From an uncultured Bacteroidales bacterium (GTDB taxonomy: Bacteria > Bacteroidota > Bacteroidia > Bacteroidales > CAIXZF01), in contig CAIXZF010000019.1 in assembly GCA_903923925.1 (NCBI GenBank), positions 1 to 64,000 of the forward strand: a stretch of DNA of 64,000 nucleotides, given 5' to 3'. Shown here one piece after another: positions 34,171 to 41,702 of the stretch. Both the position numbers and the translations under genes were made by a program. The notes below the pieces were generated by a model, which was not told the origin of the DNA, did no database searches, and saw nothing but the letters and a program-made list of their open reading frames with translations. Position 1 is the stretch's first letter. Every line of letters starts with the position of its first letter.

Positions 34171-34211
34171 AAAAAGAGGTTATCTTGAATATTGAGATAG
34201 CCTCTTTTTTT
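34171..34211 (+). terminator. Intrinsic terminator after the first DUF5011-type gene
   Basis: AAAGAGGTTATCTTGA-type stem pairs with TTGAGATAGCCTCTTT, followed by seven T. The stem core is shared with the terminator at 32925-32966. Confidence 0.85.
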
Positions 34212-34248
34212 ATTCTGGTCTGCATGAAATAATTTAACACATTAAAGA

Positions 34249-34914
34249 ATGAAAAAAGTTTCTTTAACCGCTGCTTTATATATGATTGTTTTAGTAATGA
34301 TCTTTTTTTTCGGTTGTACTAAAGACGATACTGTTGCCCCCGTAATTAATCTTTCAGGTGAAAATCCACTGTATATTCAACTCGGTGATACATGGCTTGA
34401 TCCCGGTTACACAGCCACTGATAATAAAGATGGTGATATTACTGCAAATGTTAGTGTAAGCCATATTCCGAATCCAGCTGAAGTGAATATGTATTCTGTA
34501 ATCTATTCTGTTGAAGATAAAGCTGGAAATTCAACTACAATTACCCGAAAAGTGTATGTTTCGAGTGATAATCTTGTTGGAGTATATGCTGTAAGGGATT
34601 CTGTTTTGGGAACGAATGCCGGAGTTTATGAATATAATTTGACGATTTCTCAATCTGCTACGTCTTTCAATCAAATAATAATCAAAAATTTCAGATGCTA
34701 TGGTGAAGATGTTCTTGTAAATGCCACTGTAACCGGATCTGTGATTACAATACCAGAACAATCTCCACTGTCAATGCCAAGTGGTTATGAAGGCAAAATT
34801 TCAGGAATGGCTACATATCAGGGAGCTGAATTAAAAACAATGAAATACGTTACTGTGTTTTCAGCAATTGGTGCTGGAACTGATACCTGTTACAGTAAGT
34901 TGTCGAAACTGTAA
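34249..34914 (+). CDS. Lipoprotein with a DUF5011-type Ig-like domain (paralogue)
   Basis: 221 residues. The lipobox is IFFFGCTKDD. The Ig-like domain (about 25-105) has TVAPVINLSGENPLYIQLGD, WLDPGYTATDNKDGDIT, YSVEDKAGNSTTITRKVYVS. Its arrangement is the same as in the 33475 gene, with an unrelated-looking C-terminal half (YNLTISQSATSFNQIIIKNF). It is 9 bp before the LTA-synthase-like gene, with which it may be cotranscribed; otherwise its partner is unknown. Confidence 0.8.
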   Translation: MKKVSLTAALYMIVLVMIFFFGCTKDDTVAPVINLSGENPLYIQLGDTWLDPGYTATDNKDGDITANVSVSHIPNPAEVNMYSVIYSVEDKAGNSTTITRKVYVSSDNLVGVYAVRDSVLGTNAGVYEYNLTISQSATSFNQIIIKNFRCYGEDVLVNATVTGSVITIPEQSPLSMPSGYEGKISGMATYQGAELKTMKYVTVFSAIGAGTDTCYSKLSKL

Positions 34915-34923
34915 ACAATTTAT

Positions 34924-36915
34924 ATGACTGAACACTCTTCTAGTAAATTGGTTGTGGCGAAAAACCCTTTCTCAGGTTTCAAAAATAAAAGATTTGAAAG
35001 CAATAGTGCGGCGATTTCTGCTTGGTGGAGTTTACTGCTTTTGCTTCCCTTATTGGTATTGTCGAGGTTATGTTTGTTTTTTTTCAATATCCATATATTT
35101 AATGGTATAGGGTTTAAAGAGTTTGGTTTAGTGATATTCGGCGGATTAAGGTTTGATTTATCTATTCTGATAATGGTAAACTTCCCCTTTATCATCGTTT
35201 CTTCGATTCCTTTCAGATTCAGACAAAAACAGTATTACAGGTTCTTTTTGAACATACTTTTTAGTGTTGTGAATTCCATTTTATTACTTCCAAATTATGT
35301 TGATGCCATATATTACCGCTTCACCATGAAAAGAATGAGCGGCGATTTTCTGAATTATGCAAAGGCTGAAGCAGGTGATATAGCTCAGCTTTTACCGCAG
35401 TATTTAAAGGATTTCTGGCCGGTTACCTTACTGTGGCTTTTGTCAGTCAGTATTCTCATTCTTATTGTGAAAAAAGTTTCTTTTATTTCTTCTGCTAAGT
35501 ACTCAGCGAAAACCAGATGGAGGGAAGGCGTAATTTTTGTTGGGGTTATTTTCCTTTCAATTATTGGCATAAGAGGTGGTTTGCAATTAAAACCAATAAA
35601 CATTATTACCGCTGGAAATTATGCCGAACCCCGCAATGTAGCTCTCGTTTACAGTAGCCCTTTCAGTATTGTTAAAACCTATACTATGCAGGGATTAACA
35701 GAAGTAAAGTATTTTACCAATGAATCAGAAATGACGAAGTACTTTAATCCCTTAAAAAATGTGGGTAAATCATGTCTTCAACTAAACAACAATAGCCTTA
35801 GTGCTAAAAATGTTGTAATTATTATTTTGGAAAGTTTTTCTGCTGAACGCATTGGTGCATTAAGCAAAAAGTACAACAGCACGGGAAGTCTTACTCCTTT
35901 TCTGGATTCTTTAATTGGACAAAGCTTGTCTTTTGCGGGTATTTCTAACAGCAAACGTTCAATAGAAGCACTGCCGGCAATACTCGCTTCATTGCCTTCG
36001 CTGATGAATAATGATTTCATTACTTCCCCCTACGCCGGTGATCAGATAAACAGTATTGCCAGTATTCTCAGAAAGCATGGATATGCTACTTCTTTTTATC
36101 ATGGAGGAAGCAACGGAACCATGGGATTTGATGCATTCTGCCGCATGGCCGGAATAGAGAATTATTATGGCCGGACCGAATATAATAATGATAAGGATTA
36201 TGATGGGAAATGGGGAATTTGGGATGAAGATTTTTTTCAGTTCTTTGCCAAAGGACTGAACACAACAAAAGAACCTTTCGTTGCCGGGATTTTCAGTCTT
36301 TCATCTCATCATCCTTATAGCATTCCAGCGAAGTATAAAAATAAATTCAAGAAGGGAACCGAACCCATCGAATTCACTATTTCATATACTGATTATGCCT
36401 TGCAACAGTACTTCAAAACTGCGGAAAAGCAGCCCTGGTTTAAAAACACACTTTTTGTAATAACTGCTGATCATACATCAGAATCGAAAGACCCATATTA
36501 TCAGAGTAGAATTGGCAATTATTCCATTCCAATAATTTTCTACAAGCAGGGGAGTGAGTTGAAGGGTAAATTAGATCAGGTAGCTCAACAAACTGATATT
36601 ATGCCTTCAGTACTTGATTACCTGAAAATTAATGAGCCTTATATCGCATTTGGAAATAGTGTTTTCGACACTACGGCCGGAAGGTTTGCCGTAAATTATA
36701 TCAGCAATACCTATTGTTTGTGTATGAACCCTTACGGTCTTATCTTTGAAAACGGGCACAGCAGCGCATTATATAACACACAGACGGATATTTTGTCTGT
36801 CAATAATCTTCTGAAATTGCAGCCAGTTGACGTAAAGAAAATGGAGCCTTACGTAAAGTCGTATATTCAGCAATATAATTCCCGTGTTTTAGGCAATAGG
36901 TTGGTAGTTAAATAA
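34924..36915 (+). CDS. LTA synthase-family membrane phosphotransferase (sulfatase fold)
   Basis: 663 residues. About five membrane helices occupy residues 35-225 (WWSLLLLLPLLVLSRLCLFF, FFLNILFSVVNSILLLPNYV, WPVTLLWLLSVSILILIV). A sulfatase/alkaline-phosphatase-fold domain faces the periplasm at residues about 290-600: VIIILESFSAERIGALSK (metal-binding Glu), SNSKRSIEALPAILASLP (with the probable nucleophile in KRS), SFYHGGSNGTMGFDAF, FSLSSHHPYSIP, FVITADHTSE. The family moves phosphoglycerol or phosphoethanolamine groups from phospholipids; Bacteroidota have no classical lipoteichoic acid, so the acceptor is unknown. The lipid kinase gene directly abuts it. Confidence 0.87.
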   Translation: MTEHSSSKLVVAKNPFSGFKNKRFESNSAAISAWWSLLLLLPLLVLSRLCLFFFNIHIFNGIGFKEFGLVIFGGLRFDLSILIMVNFPFIIVSSIPFRFRQKQYYRFFLNILFSVVNSILLLPNYVDAIYYRFTMKRMSGDFLNYAKAEAGDIAQLLPQYLKDFWPVTLLWLLSVSILILIVKKVSFISSAKYSAKTRWREGVIFVGVIFLSIIGIRGGLQLKPINIITAGNYAEPRNVALVYSSPFSIVKTYTMQGLTEVKYFTNESEMTKYFNPLKNVGKSCLQLNNNSLSAKNVVIIILESFSAERIGALSKKYNSTGSLTPFLDSLIGQSLSFAGISNSKRSIEALPAILASLPSLMNNDFITSPYAGDQINSIASILRKHGYATSFYHGGSNGTMGFDAFCRMAGIENYYGRTEYNNDKDYDGKWGIWDEDFFQFFAKGLNTTKEPFVAGIFSLSSHHPYSIPAKYKNKFKKGTEPIEFTISYTDYALQQYFKTAEKQPWFKNTLFVITADHTSESKDPYYQSRIGNYSIPIIFYKQGSELKGKLDQVAQQTDIMPSVLDYLKINEPYIAFGNSVFDTTAGRFAVNYISNTYCLCMNPYGLIFENGHSSALYNTQTDILSVNNLLKLQPVDVKKMEPYVKSYIQQYNSRVLGNRLVVK

Positions 36916-36921
36916 TTGGTA

Positions 36922-37806
36922 ATGAGTGATTCCAGGAAAAAAGTTTGTTTTATTGTAAATCCTAAATCCGGCACTGGTAAGCAGAAATGTATTGATCAGG
37001 CAATTGAGAAGTATATTGACAGGAATAGTATTGACCATGTGGTAAGGTATACCGAATATGCAGGGCATGCAGCTGTTCTTACGCGAGCTGCCGTTGCGGA
37101 AGGTATGGATGCGGTGATTGCTGTTGGAGGAGATGGTTCTGTAAACGAGGTGGCCAGTGCATTGTATGGAACAAATGTGGCGCTGGGAATTATCCCGATG
37201 GGGTCAGGGAACGGTCTGGCACATCATCTTAAATTATCGTTTAGTCCTAAAGAGGCAATAGCATCTGTTAACAGCTTTAAACTCACTGCTATTGATACTG
37301 CCTTTGTAAACAATGTGTTTTTTGTAAGTATTGCAGGCCTGGGATTCGATGCTCATGTAGCTGACCTTTTCGCAAAAGGGACCAAAAGAGGTTTTCTTTC
37401 CTATTTCAAAATAACGATAACTGAATACCTGAAATATAAGCCGCTGAAATATAAAATACTAATTGATGGAAAGAAGTTAAAACGCAGGGCGATGATGATT
37501 GTTTTTGCTAATTCCGACCAGTTTGGCTATAATTCATCAGTTGCCCCTGATGCCAGCATTCGCGATGGTTTGCTTGATGTTTGTATTTACGGGAAGCCAA
37601 CATTATGGCAGGCACCCTGGCTCACCTGGCTTTTATTCACAAGGAGGATCACAAGCATTAAAGAGGTAGAAAGTTATAAGGCCAAAGAAATAAGTATTTA
37701 CAGGAAGAAGGATTTGCCTGTAAATATTGATGGGGAACCAATGCAGATTTCGCGCGATCTGAAAGTTAAAATAGTTCCGCTTTCGTTGAAGGTTATAGTT
37801 GGCTGA
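36922..37806 (+). CDS. Diacylglycerol kinase-type lipid kinase (YegS/BmrU family)
   Basis: 294 residues from the ATG at 36922 (MSDSRKKVCFIVNPKSGTGK). Motifs of the family are present: NPKSGTGK, AVGGDGSVNEVASAL (GGDGT/S loop), GIIPMGSGNGLAHHL and the C-terminal INIDGEPMQ. It phosphorylates a lipid such as diacylglycerol in the cytosolic leaflet. It starts 6 bp after the LTA-synthase-like gene. Because that enzyme type releases diacylglycerol from phospholipid, a kinase that recycles it is a sensible partner (established for LtaS and DgkB in Gram-positives, inferred here). Confidence 0.9.
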   Translation: MSDSRKKVCFIVNPKSGTGKQKCIDQAIEKYIDRNSIDHVVRYTEYAGHAAVLTRAAVAEGMDAVIAVGGDGSVNEVASALYGTNVALGIIPMGSGNGLAHHLKLSFSPKEAIASVNSFKLTAIDTAFVNNVFFVSIAGLGFDAHVADLFAKGTKRGFLSYFKITITEYLKYKPLKYKILIDGKKLKRRAMMIVFANSDQFGYNSSVAPDASIRDGLLDVCIYGKPTLWQAPWLTWLLFTRRITSIKEVESYKAKEISIYRKKDLPVNIDGEPMQISRDLKVKIVPLSLKVIVG

Positions 37807-37862
37807 TTTGTGTTCTAGTATGATTCAGATAGCTTTTTGGAATATTTTCTGGCTTTTAAAAG

Positions 37863-37905
37863 AAAACGCAAAGAGCGCTAAGAAGGCGCAATGGGCGCAT
37901 AAGAA
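37863..37905. repeat. Degenerate GCGC-phased short repeat
   Basis: AACGCAAAGAGCGCTAAGAA followed by GGCGCAATGGGCGCATAAG. The cgc(a/t)aag core recurs roughly every 10-12 bp. Similar strings are scattered in intergenic DNA of many environmental Bacteroidota; origin unknown. It lies in the 196-bp gap before the cytochrome gene. Confidence 0.55.
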
Positions 37906-37953
37906 TAACAATTAATGTAGACAGGCAATTTAAGTAATTTTGTTGAAAATGTT

Positions 37954-37982
37954 TTTGCAATCGGATTTTATGCATAGATTTG
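37954..37982 (+). promoter_or_regulatory. Candidate promoter of the multihaem cytochrome gene
   Basis: TAGATTTG (37975-37982) matches TAnnTTTG, with TTTG (37954-37957) 17 bp upstream, slightly short of the usual spacing. A second box, TAATTTTG, lies at 37935-37942. Confidence 0.5.
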
Positions 37983-38002
37983 ATAAACTAAAGTAAAACA
38001 GC

Positions 38003-39424
38003 ATGAAAAAAATCTACATCATTCTCATTGCAATAGCATTGCCATTTCTTTTCTCGGCAGTGCAGGATACTCAGTATATTATATTAGGCTGGAACGATTT
38101 AGGTATGCATTGCGCCAATAAAGATTTTAGTAAAATCGCAATATTACCTCCATACAATAATCTGAAAACACAGGTTATTCTTAAAGGTGATGCAAGCTCG
38201 TTTCCGCAAGTTGTAACTTCTGGATTAAGTGTTACTTATGAGGTTCCCGGGAATACCTATTCAGTTGGAAAGACTAACTTTTGGTCCTATTCAAATGCTT
38301 TGTTTGGTGTAACACTCGCACCGAATATCGGACTCACCGGAGCGGCCTTAAGTGGAAACATGGCTGCTACAGGAAATGTTTTTGAGGTTTTTGGTGTGCC
38401 TCTGACTCCTCATCCTGATACGGATCTCATCAACCAACATCCTTACCAGCTTGCGCTTATGAAGGTTTTTGATCAGAACAACAATCTGCTTGCTTCCACG
38501 CAGAACGTTATTCCTGTTTCCAACGAAATCAGTTGTGTTAGTTCAGGATGCCATTCCAGTGAACAGGATATCCTGGATTCGCATGAAACAGTTAGCGGTT
38601 TTAATATCAATGGTCCGAATTTATGTGCCAGCTGCCATGCTGATAATGCTTTAGGAACTACCGGAACACCCGGGACACCCAATTTGTCGTATGCAATTCA
38701 CAGAAGGCATCAGAGCATGACTAACAATTGCTATAAATGCCACCCGGGCGTTAATACAAATTGTTTCAGAGATACCATGTTTGCTGCTGGAATGACTTGT
38801 CAATCCTGTCATGGCAGCGTGCAAAATGTAGCATCAACTATAGCAGCCGGCAGACAGCCATGGTTACAGGAACCTACTTGCGGAGCTGTAAACTGTCATG
38901 GTTCAAATTATGCTGAAGAACCAAATTTGTTGTTCCGGCAATCAAAAGGACATGGTGGTTTGTTTTGCAGTGCCTGTCATGGTTCACCTCATGCTATTGT
39001 TCCAACAGTGCAACCGAATGATAATCTTCAGAACCTTACACTTCAGGGTTATACAGGACAATTGAATAAATGTGTGGTTTGCCATGGAGTAAATCCGAGT
39101 TCTCCCGGGCCTCATGGTGCTTTCCCAACAGATATCGAGCAGTTAACTGATGATTATAATGGTTTATCAGATCTGAAACAAAATTATCCAAATCCTGCAT
39201 CTGAAATGACAGTAATTCCATTTACTATTGGCAATAGGGGAAAATACCGCATAGAAGCCTTTGATTCAAATGGGAAACGAATTGCCCTAATGGTGAGCAG
39301 AGATTTTCAGAAAGGCAGTTACCAGACCACTTTTAATACATCTTTTTTAGCAAATGGAGTTTATATTCTGTCATTAAGCAGCGATAATTTCCATGACTAT
39401 AAACGGATGCTAATCTCGAGATAA
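38003..39424 (+). CDS. Extracellular multihaem c-type cytochrome with T9SS sorting domain
   Basis: 473 residues with a signal peptide (IILIAIALPFLFSA). A segment ILGWNDLGMHCANKDFSKIA follows, a motif known from other exported multihaem proteins. Between residues about 175 and 365 there are five CxxCH sites (LCASCHAD, NCYKCHPG, TCQSCHGS, FCSACHGS, KCVVCHGV) and two CX4CH sites (CVSSGCH, CGAVNCH), so up to seven haems. The C-terminus is a T9SS sorting domain (NYPNPASEMTVIPFTI, LANGVYILSLSS, ending RMLISR). The combination implies haem attachment in the periplasm, then export to the cell surface. An extracellular electron-transfer or nitrogen/sulfur redox function is inferred. Confidence 0.88.
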   Translation: MKKIYIILIAIALPFLFSAVQDTQYIILGWNDLGMHCANKDFSKIAILPPYNNLKTQVILKGDASSFPQVVTSGLSVTYEVPGNTYSVGKTNFWSYSNALFGVTLAPNIGLTGAALSGNMAATGNVFEVFGVPLTPHPDTDLINQHPYQLALMKVFDQNNNLLASTQNVIPVSNEISCVSSGCHSSEQDILDSHETVSGFNINGPNLCASCHADNALGTTGTPGTPNLSYAIHRRHQSMTNNCYKCHPGVNTNCFRDTMFAAGMTCQSCHGSVQNVASTIAAGRQPWLQEPTCGAVNCHGSNYAEEPNLLFRQSKGHGGLFCSACHGSPHAIVPTVQPNDNLQNLTLQGYTGQLNKCVVCHGVNPSSPGPHGAFPTDIEQLTDDYNGLSDLKQNYPNPASEMTVIPFTIGNRGKYRIEAFDSNGKRIALMVSRDFQKGSYQTTFNTSFLANGVYILSLSSDNFHDYKRMLISR

Positions 39425-39429
39425 GGTTT

Positions 39430-39771
39430 ATGGCGAAGAAGTTTAAACCAGAAGGAATTGTTTATTCAACGAATCCTGATTTTCAATTTCAATATAGTGA
39501 TAAAGGAGAGTCAGATACCCTTTCCGCAAATCAGCAGGAATTAAGGGTTTGGCTGGAGAAAGGTGGCAGGGGAGGCAAACAGGTTAGCGTAGTCAAAGGA
39601 TTTATCGGCAAGACAGATGATCTGGAAATTCTTGGAAAAGAGCTAAAAACAAGATGTGCCTGCGGAGGTACTGTTAAAGATGGAGAAATAATTATTCAGG
39701 GAGATTCCCGGGATAAAATTGTGGAATACCTGCTTAAAAAAGGCTTTAGAGTCAAAAAGGCCGGAGGTTAA
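39430..39771 (+). CDS. SUI1-type translation initiation factor (YciH/eIF1 family)
   Basis: 113 residues. The SUI1 domain has VSVVKGFIGKTDDLEILGKE, TRCACGGTVKDGEIIIQGD and VEYLLKKGFRVKKAGG. Bacterial members (YciH) are thought to control initiation fidelity under stress. It starts 5 bp after the cytochrome gene and is followed after 12 bp by pdxH, so all three may share an mRNA although their functions are unrelated. Confidence 0.92.
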   Translation: MAKKFKPEGIVYSTNPDFQFQYSDKGESDTLSANQQELRVWLEKGGRGGKQVSVVKGFIGKTDDLEILGKELKTRCACGGTVKDGEIIIQGDSRDKIVEYLLKKGFRVKKAGG

Positions 39772-39783
39772 TTTTAGAAAACT

Positions 39784-40428
39784 ATGTTAAAAGATAAATT
39801 AGGAAAACTCAGAGAAGAGTATCGTAAAGGTTCGCTTTCAGTAAGTGAAATTCTAAGTAACCCATTTGATCAGTTTGGTAAGTGGCTGGAAGAAGCAATA
39901 AACAGTGAAATTAAGGAGCCGAATTCAATGTCCCTGGCTACGAGTACCTCGGATGGCAGACCTTCAACACGAATGGTTTTGCTTAAGGAATTTGACAAGA
40001 GGGGATTTGTATTTTATACGAACTTCAACAGCCAAAAGGGCAGAGAGCTTGACCAGAATAACAAATGTGCTTTGTTGTTTTATTGGAAGGAATTTGAGCG
40101 ACAGATCAGGATAGAAGGTTATGCTGAAAAGGTTTCTGACGAAGAATCAGATGCTTACTTCTCTATTCGTCCGTTCGAAAGCAGGTTAGGAGCCTATATT
40201 TCACCACAGAGCGAAATAATTCCTGGCAGGGAATACCTTGAGGAGGCAATGGAACGCGTCAAGTCCCAGCTCAGCACAGGCCTTGTTAGTCGTCCTGAAT
40301 ATTGGGGTGGTTACAGAGTTTATCCGCAAGTTTTTGAGTTCTGGCAGGGTCGCGAAAACCGCCTTCATGATAGGTTTCAATTCTTGAAATCAAACGAAAA
40401 CTGGGCAATTCATCGTCTGGCTCCTTAA
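39784..40428 (+). CDS. pdxH: Pyridoxamine 5'-phosphate oxidase
   Basis: 214 residues, the usual length. It oxidises PNP or PMP to pyridoxal phosphate with FMN. Motifs: SMSLATSTSDGRPSTRMVLL and KGFVFYTNFNSQKGREL-type FMN binding (here RGFVFYTNFNSQKGREL), CALLFYWKEFERQIRIEGYA, SRLGAYISPQSE, and the C-terminal FEFWQGRENRLHDRFQF with the final HRLAP. The enzyme is cytosolic and supplies PLP for enzymes such as the trans-sulfuration enzyme at 52045. Confidence 0.96.
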   Translation: MLKDKLGKLREEYRKGSLSVSEILSNPFDQFGKWLEEAINSEIKEPNSMSLATSTSDGRPSTRMVLLKEFDKRGFVFYTNFNSQKGRELDQNNKCALLFYWKEFERQIRIEGYAEKVSDEESDAYFSIRPFESRLGAYISPQSEIIPGREYLEEAMERVKSQLSTGLVSRPEYWGGYRVYPQVFEFWQGRENRLHDRFQFLKSNENWAIHRLAP

Positions 40429-40468
40429 GAATTAAACATTATTTAACATTTACACTTGCTATTGGCGA

Positions 40469-40498
40469 TTGAACTTAAAAAAAAGGTAATTACTTTTG
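40469..40498 (+). promoter_or_regulatory. Promoter of the 40527 gene (full -33/-7 pair)
   Basis: TTG (40469-40471) with a 19-bp spacer to TACTTTTG (40491-40498), among the best matches in the window to the Bacteroidota consensus. Confidence 0.75.
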
Positions 40499-40526
40499 TC
40501 CTAATTTTCTAAGTTTAATTAAAATA

Positions 40527-40847
40527 ATGTTTATGAGCAAGTTAGATCAAATTGTTGACCAGGGAAGTGCATTTTTTCTTCAGAATGGAAAAGTGCTTAA
40601 CAGTGTAAGGGAACTTTATGATGAGATTCATAGTATGCCAGAGGCTGTTTACTTTCATCATGTTACTGCCGAGAGGAATGACTTTTCGAATTGGGTAAAA
40701 GATGTGATTGAAGATAAATCTCTGGCTGATAAAATTGCAAAAGCTGGTACACCTATCGTTTTAAAAGAAACTTTGGCTGCTGCTTTTGAAAAGCCGGTTG
40801 CATCAGCGATTAAGAAAACTGCTGCAAAGCCACGCAAAAAAGCATAA
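40527..40847 (+). CDS. Small cytosolic protein, DUF5752-like
   Basis: 106 residues; the second Met (40533) is an equally good start. The conserved part resembles the DUF5752 type: FFLQNGKVLNSVRELYDEI, VYFHHVTAERNDFSNWVKDV, DKSLADKIAKAG. The tail is Ala/Lys rich (SAIKKTAAKPRKKA), which could bind nucleic acid. There is no signal peptide. It has its own strong promoter (40469-40498). Function unknown; assignment to the family is from memory of the motif. Confidence 0.7.
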   Translation: MFMSKLDQIVDQGSAFFLQNGKVLNSVRELYDEIHSMPEAVYFHHVTAERNDFSNWVKDVIEDKSLADKIAKAGTPIVLKETLAAAFEKPVASAIKKTAAKPRKKA

Positions 40848-40849
40848 AA

Positions 40850-41692
40850 TTAGTATTTCGCAACAACTGTTGCATAGTTGGCAGAATAGGCTGTAAAAAA
40901 CCCTACAGCACCATTGCTGATGTTACCTTTAACATTAGCTGGCGGACCGCTGAACAAGGGATTTTTATAGCCTGATTCTGTTTGTACACTCCAGATAAAG
41001 CGGGCATATTCTTCTGTAATTCCTGAGATCTGGAGTTTAACTGTATCTCCTGATTTAATAGCTTCATCCTCTTTTTTCATACTGAGATATCCAGCTGCTA
41101 CACCATTTGTGTAATTTCCGTTGAACATACGGTCGTCGGTAACAATAAGCTCACTAATCGTATCGCTTACCAGTTTTCCATTTACGTAATTTTTGAAAAG
41201 GTAGAAGTTCTTTGCAGGAGGATCGAGTGCATAGCATTGAATTTCCCAGAATTCCCAGGTGTCGAGATAATGCAGACCGATAGAATCAAGTTTAGCAACG
41301 GGTTTTAATTCACAACTGGCTTTATACTGGCTGAAACCATTAATAGGAGCTGGAAGATCAATCTGAAGTGAATAAATGCGCCCTTCAATTCCAAAAGTGT
41401 TTGAATCTGTAAGATAAGTGCCTGGGCTTTCATTGCTTTCGTGTAAAGTAATTGTCTGAAAACCATCATTAATTGTAACTAGTGCACCAGTAACTCCTGG
41501 AGCTGCCTGATTGTAATAAAAGCTTGTAGTGGTCGATAAAATAACTTTATGAACTGCAGTATCGCTTGTAATGGCTCCATCAACAACCAGTCTTGTGTAA
41601 CTGTCATCCAGGTTTATATTAATTTTCTCTGTGCATGAAGCAAGAAAAAGCATAAATAGGATCAATATAGAAAAATATTTTAAAAGTTTCAT
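40850..41692 (-). CDS. DUF4249-family lipoprotein, TonB-receptor partner
   Basis: 280 residues from the ATG at 41692 (MKLLKYFSILILFMLFLASC), the start that gives a lipobox with Cys at 20; a longer frame upstream lies inside the receptor gene. Typical DUF4249 segments are YTRLVVDGAITSDTAVHKVI, APGVTGALVTINDGF, SPGTYLTDSNTFGIEGRIYS. Proteins of this type sit on the cell surface next to a TonB-dependent receptor, here 10 bp upstream, and may form its substrate lid or co-receptor. The substrate is unknown. Confidence 0.85.
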   Translation of the reverse strand: MKLLKYFSILILFMLFLASCTEKININLDDSYTRLVVDGAITSDTAVHKVILSTTTSFYYNQAAPGVTGALVTINDGFQTITLHESNESPGTYLTDSNTFGIEGRIYSLQIDLPAPINGFSQYKASCELKPVAKLDSIGLHYLDTWEFWEIQCYALDPPAKNFYLFKNYVNGKLVSDTISELIVTDDRMFNGNYTNGVAAGYLSMKKEDEAIKSGDTVKLQISGITEEYARFIWSVQTESGYKNPLFSGPPANVKGNISNGAVGFFTAYSANYATVVAKY

Positions 41693-41702
41693 TATCAATA
41701 TA

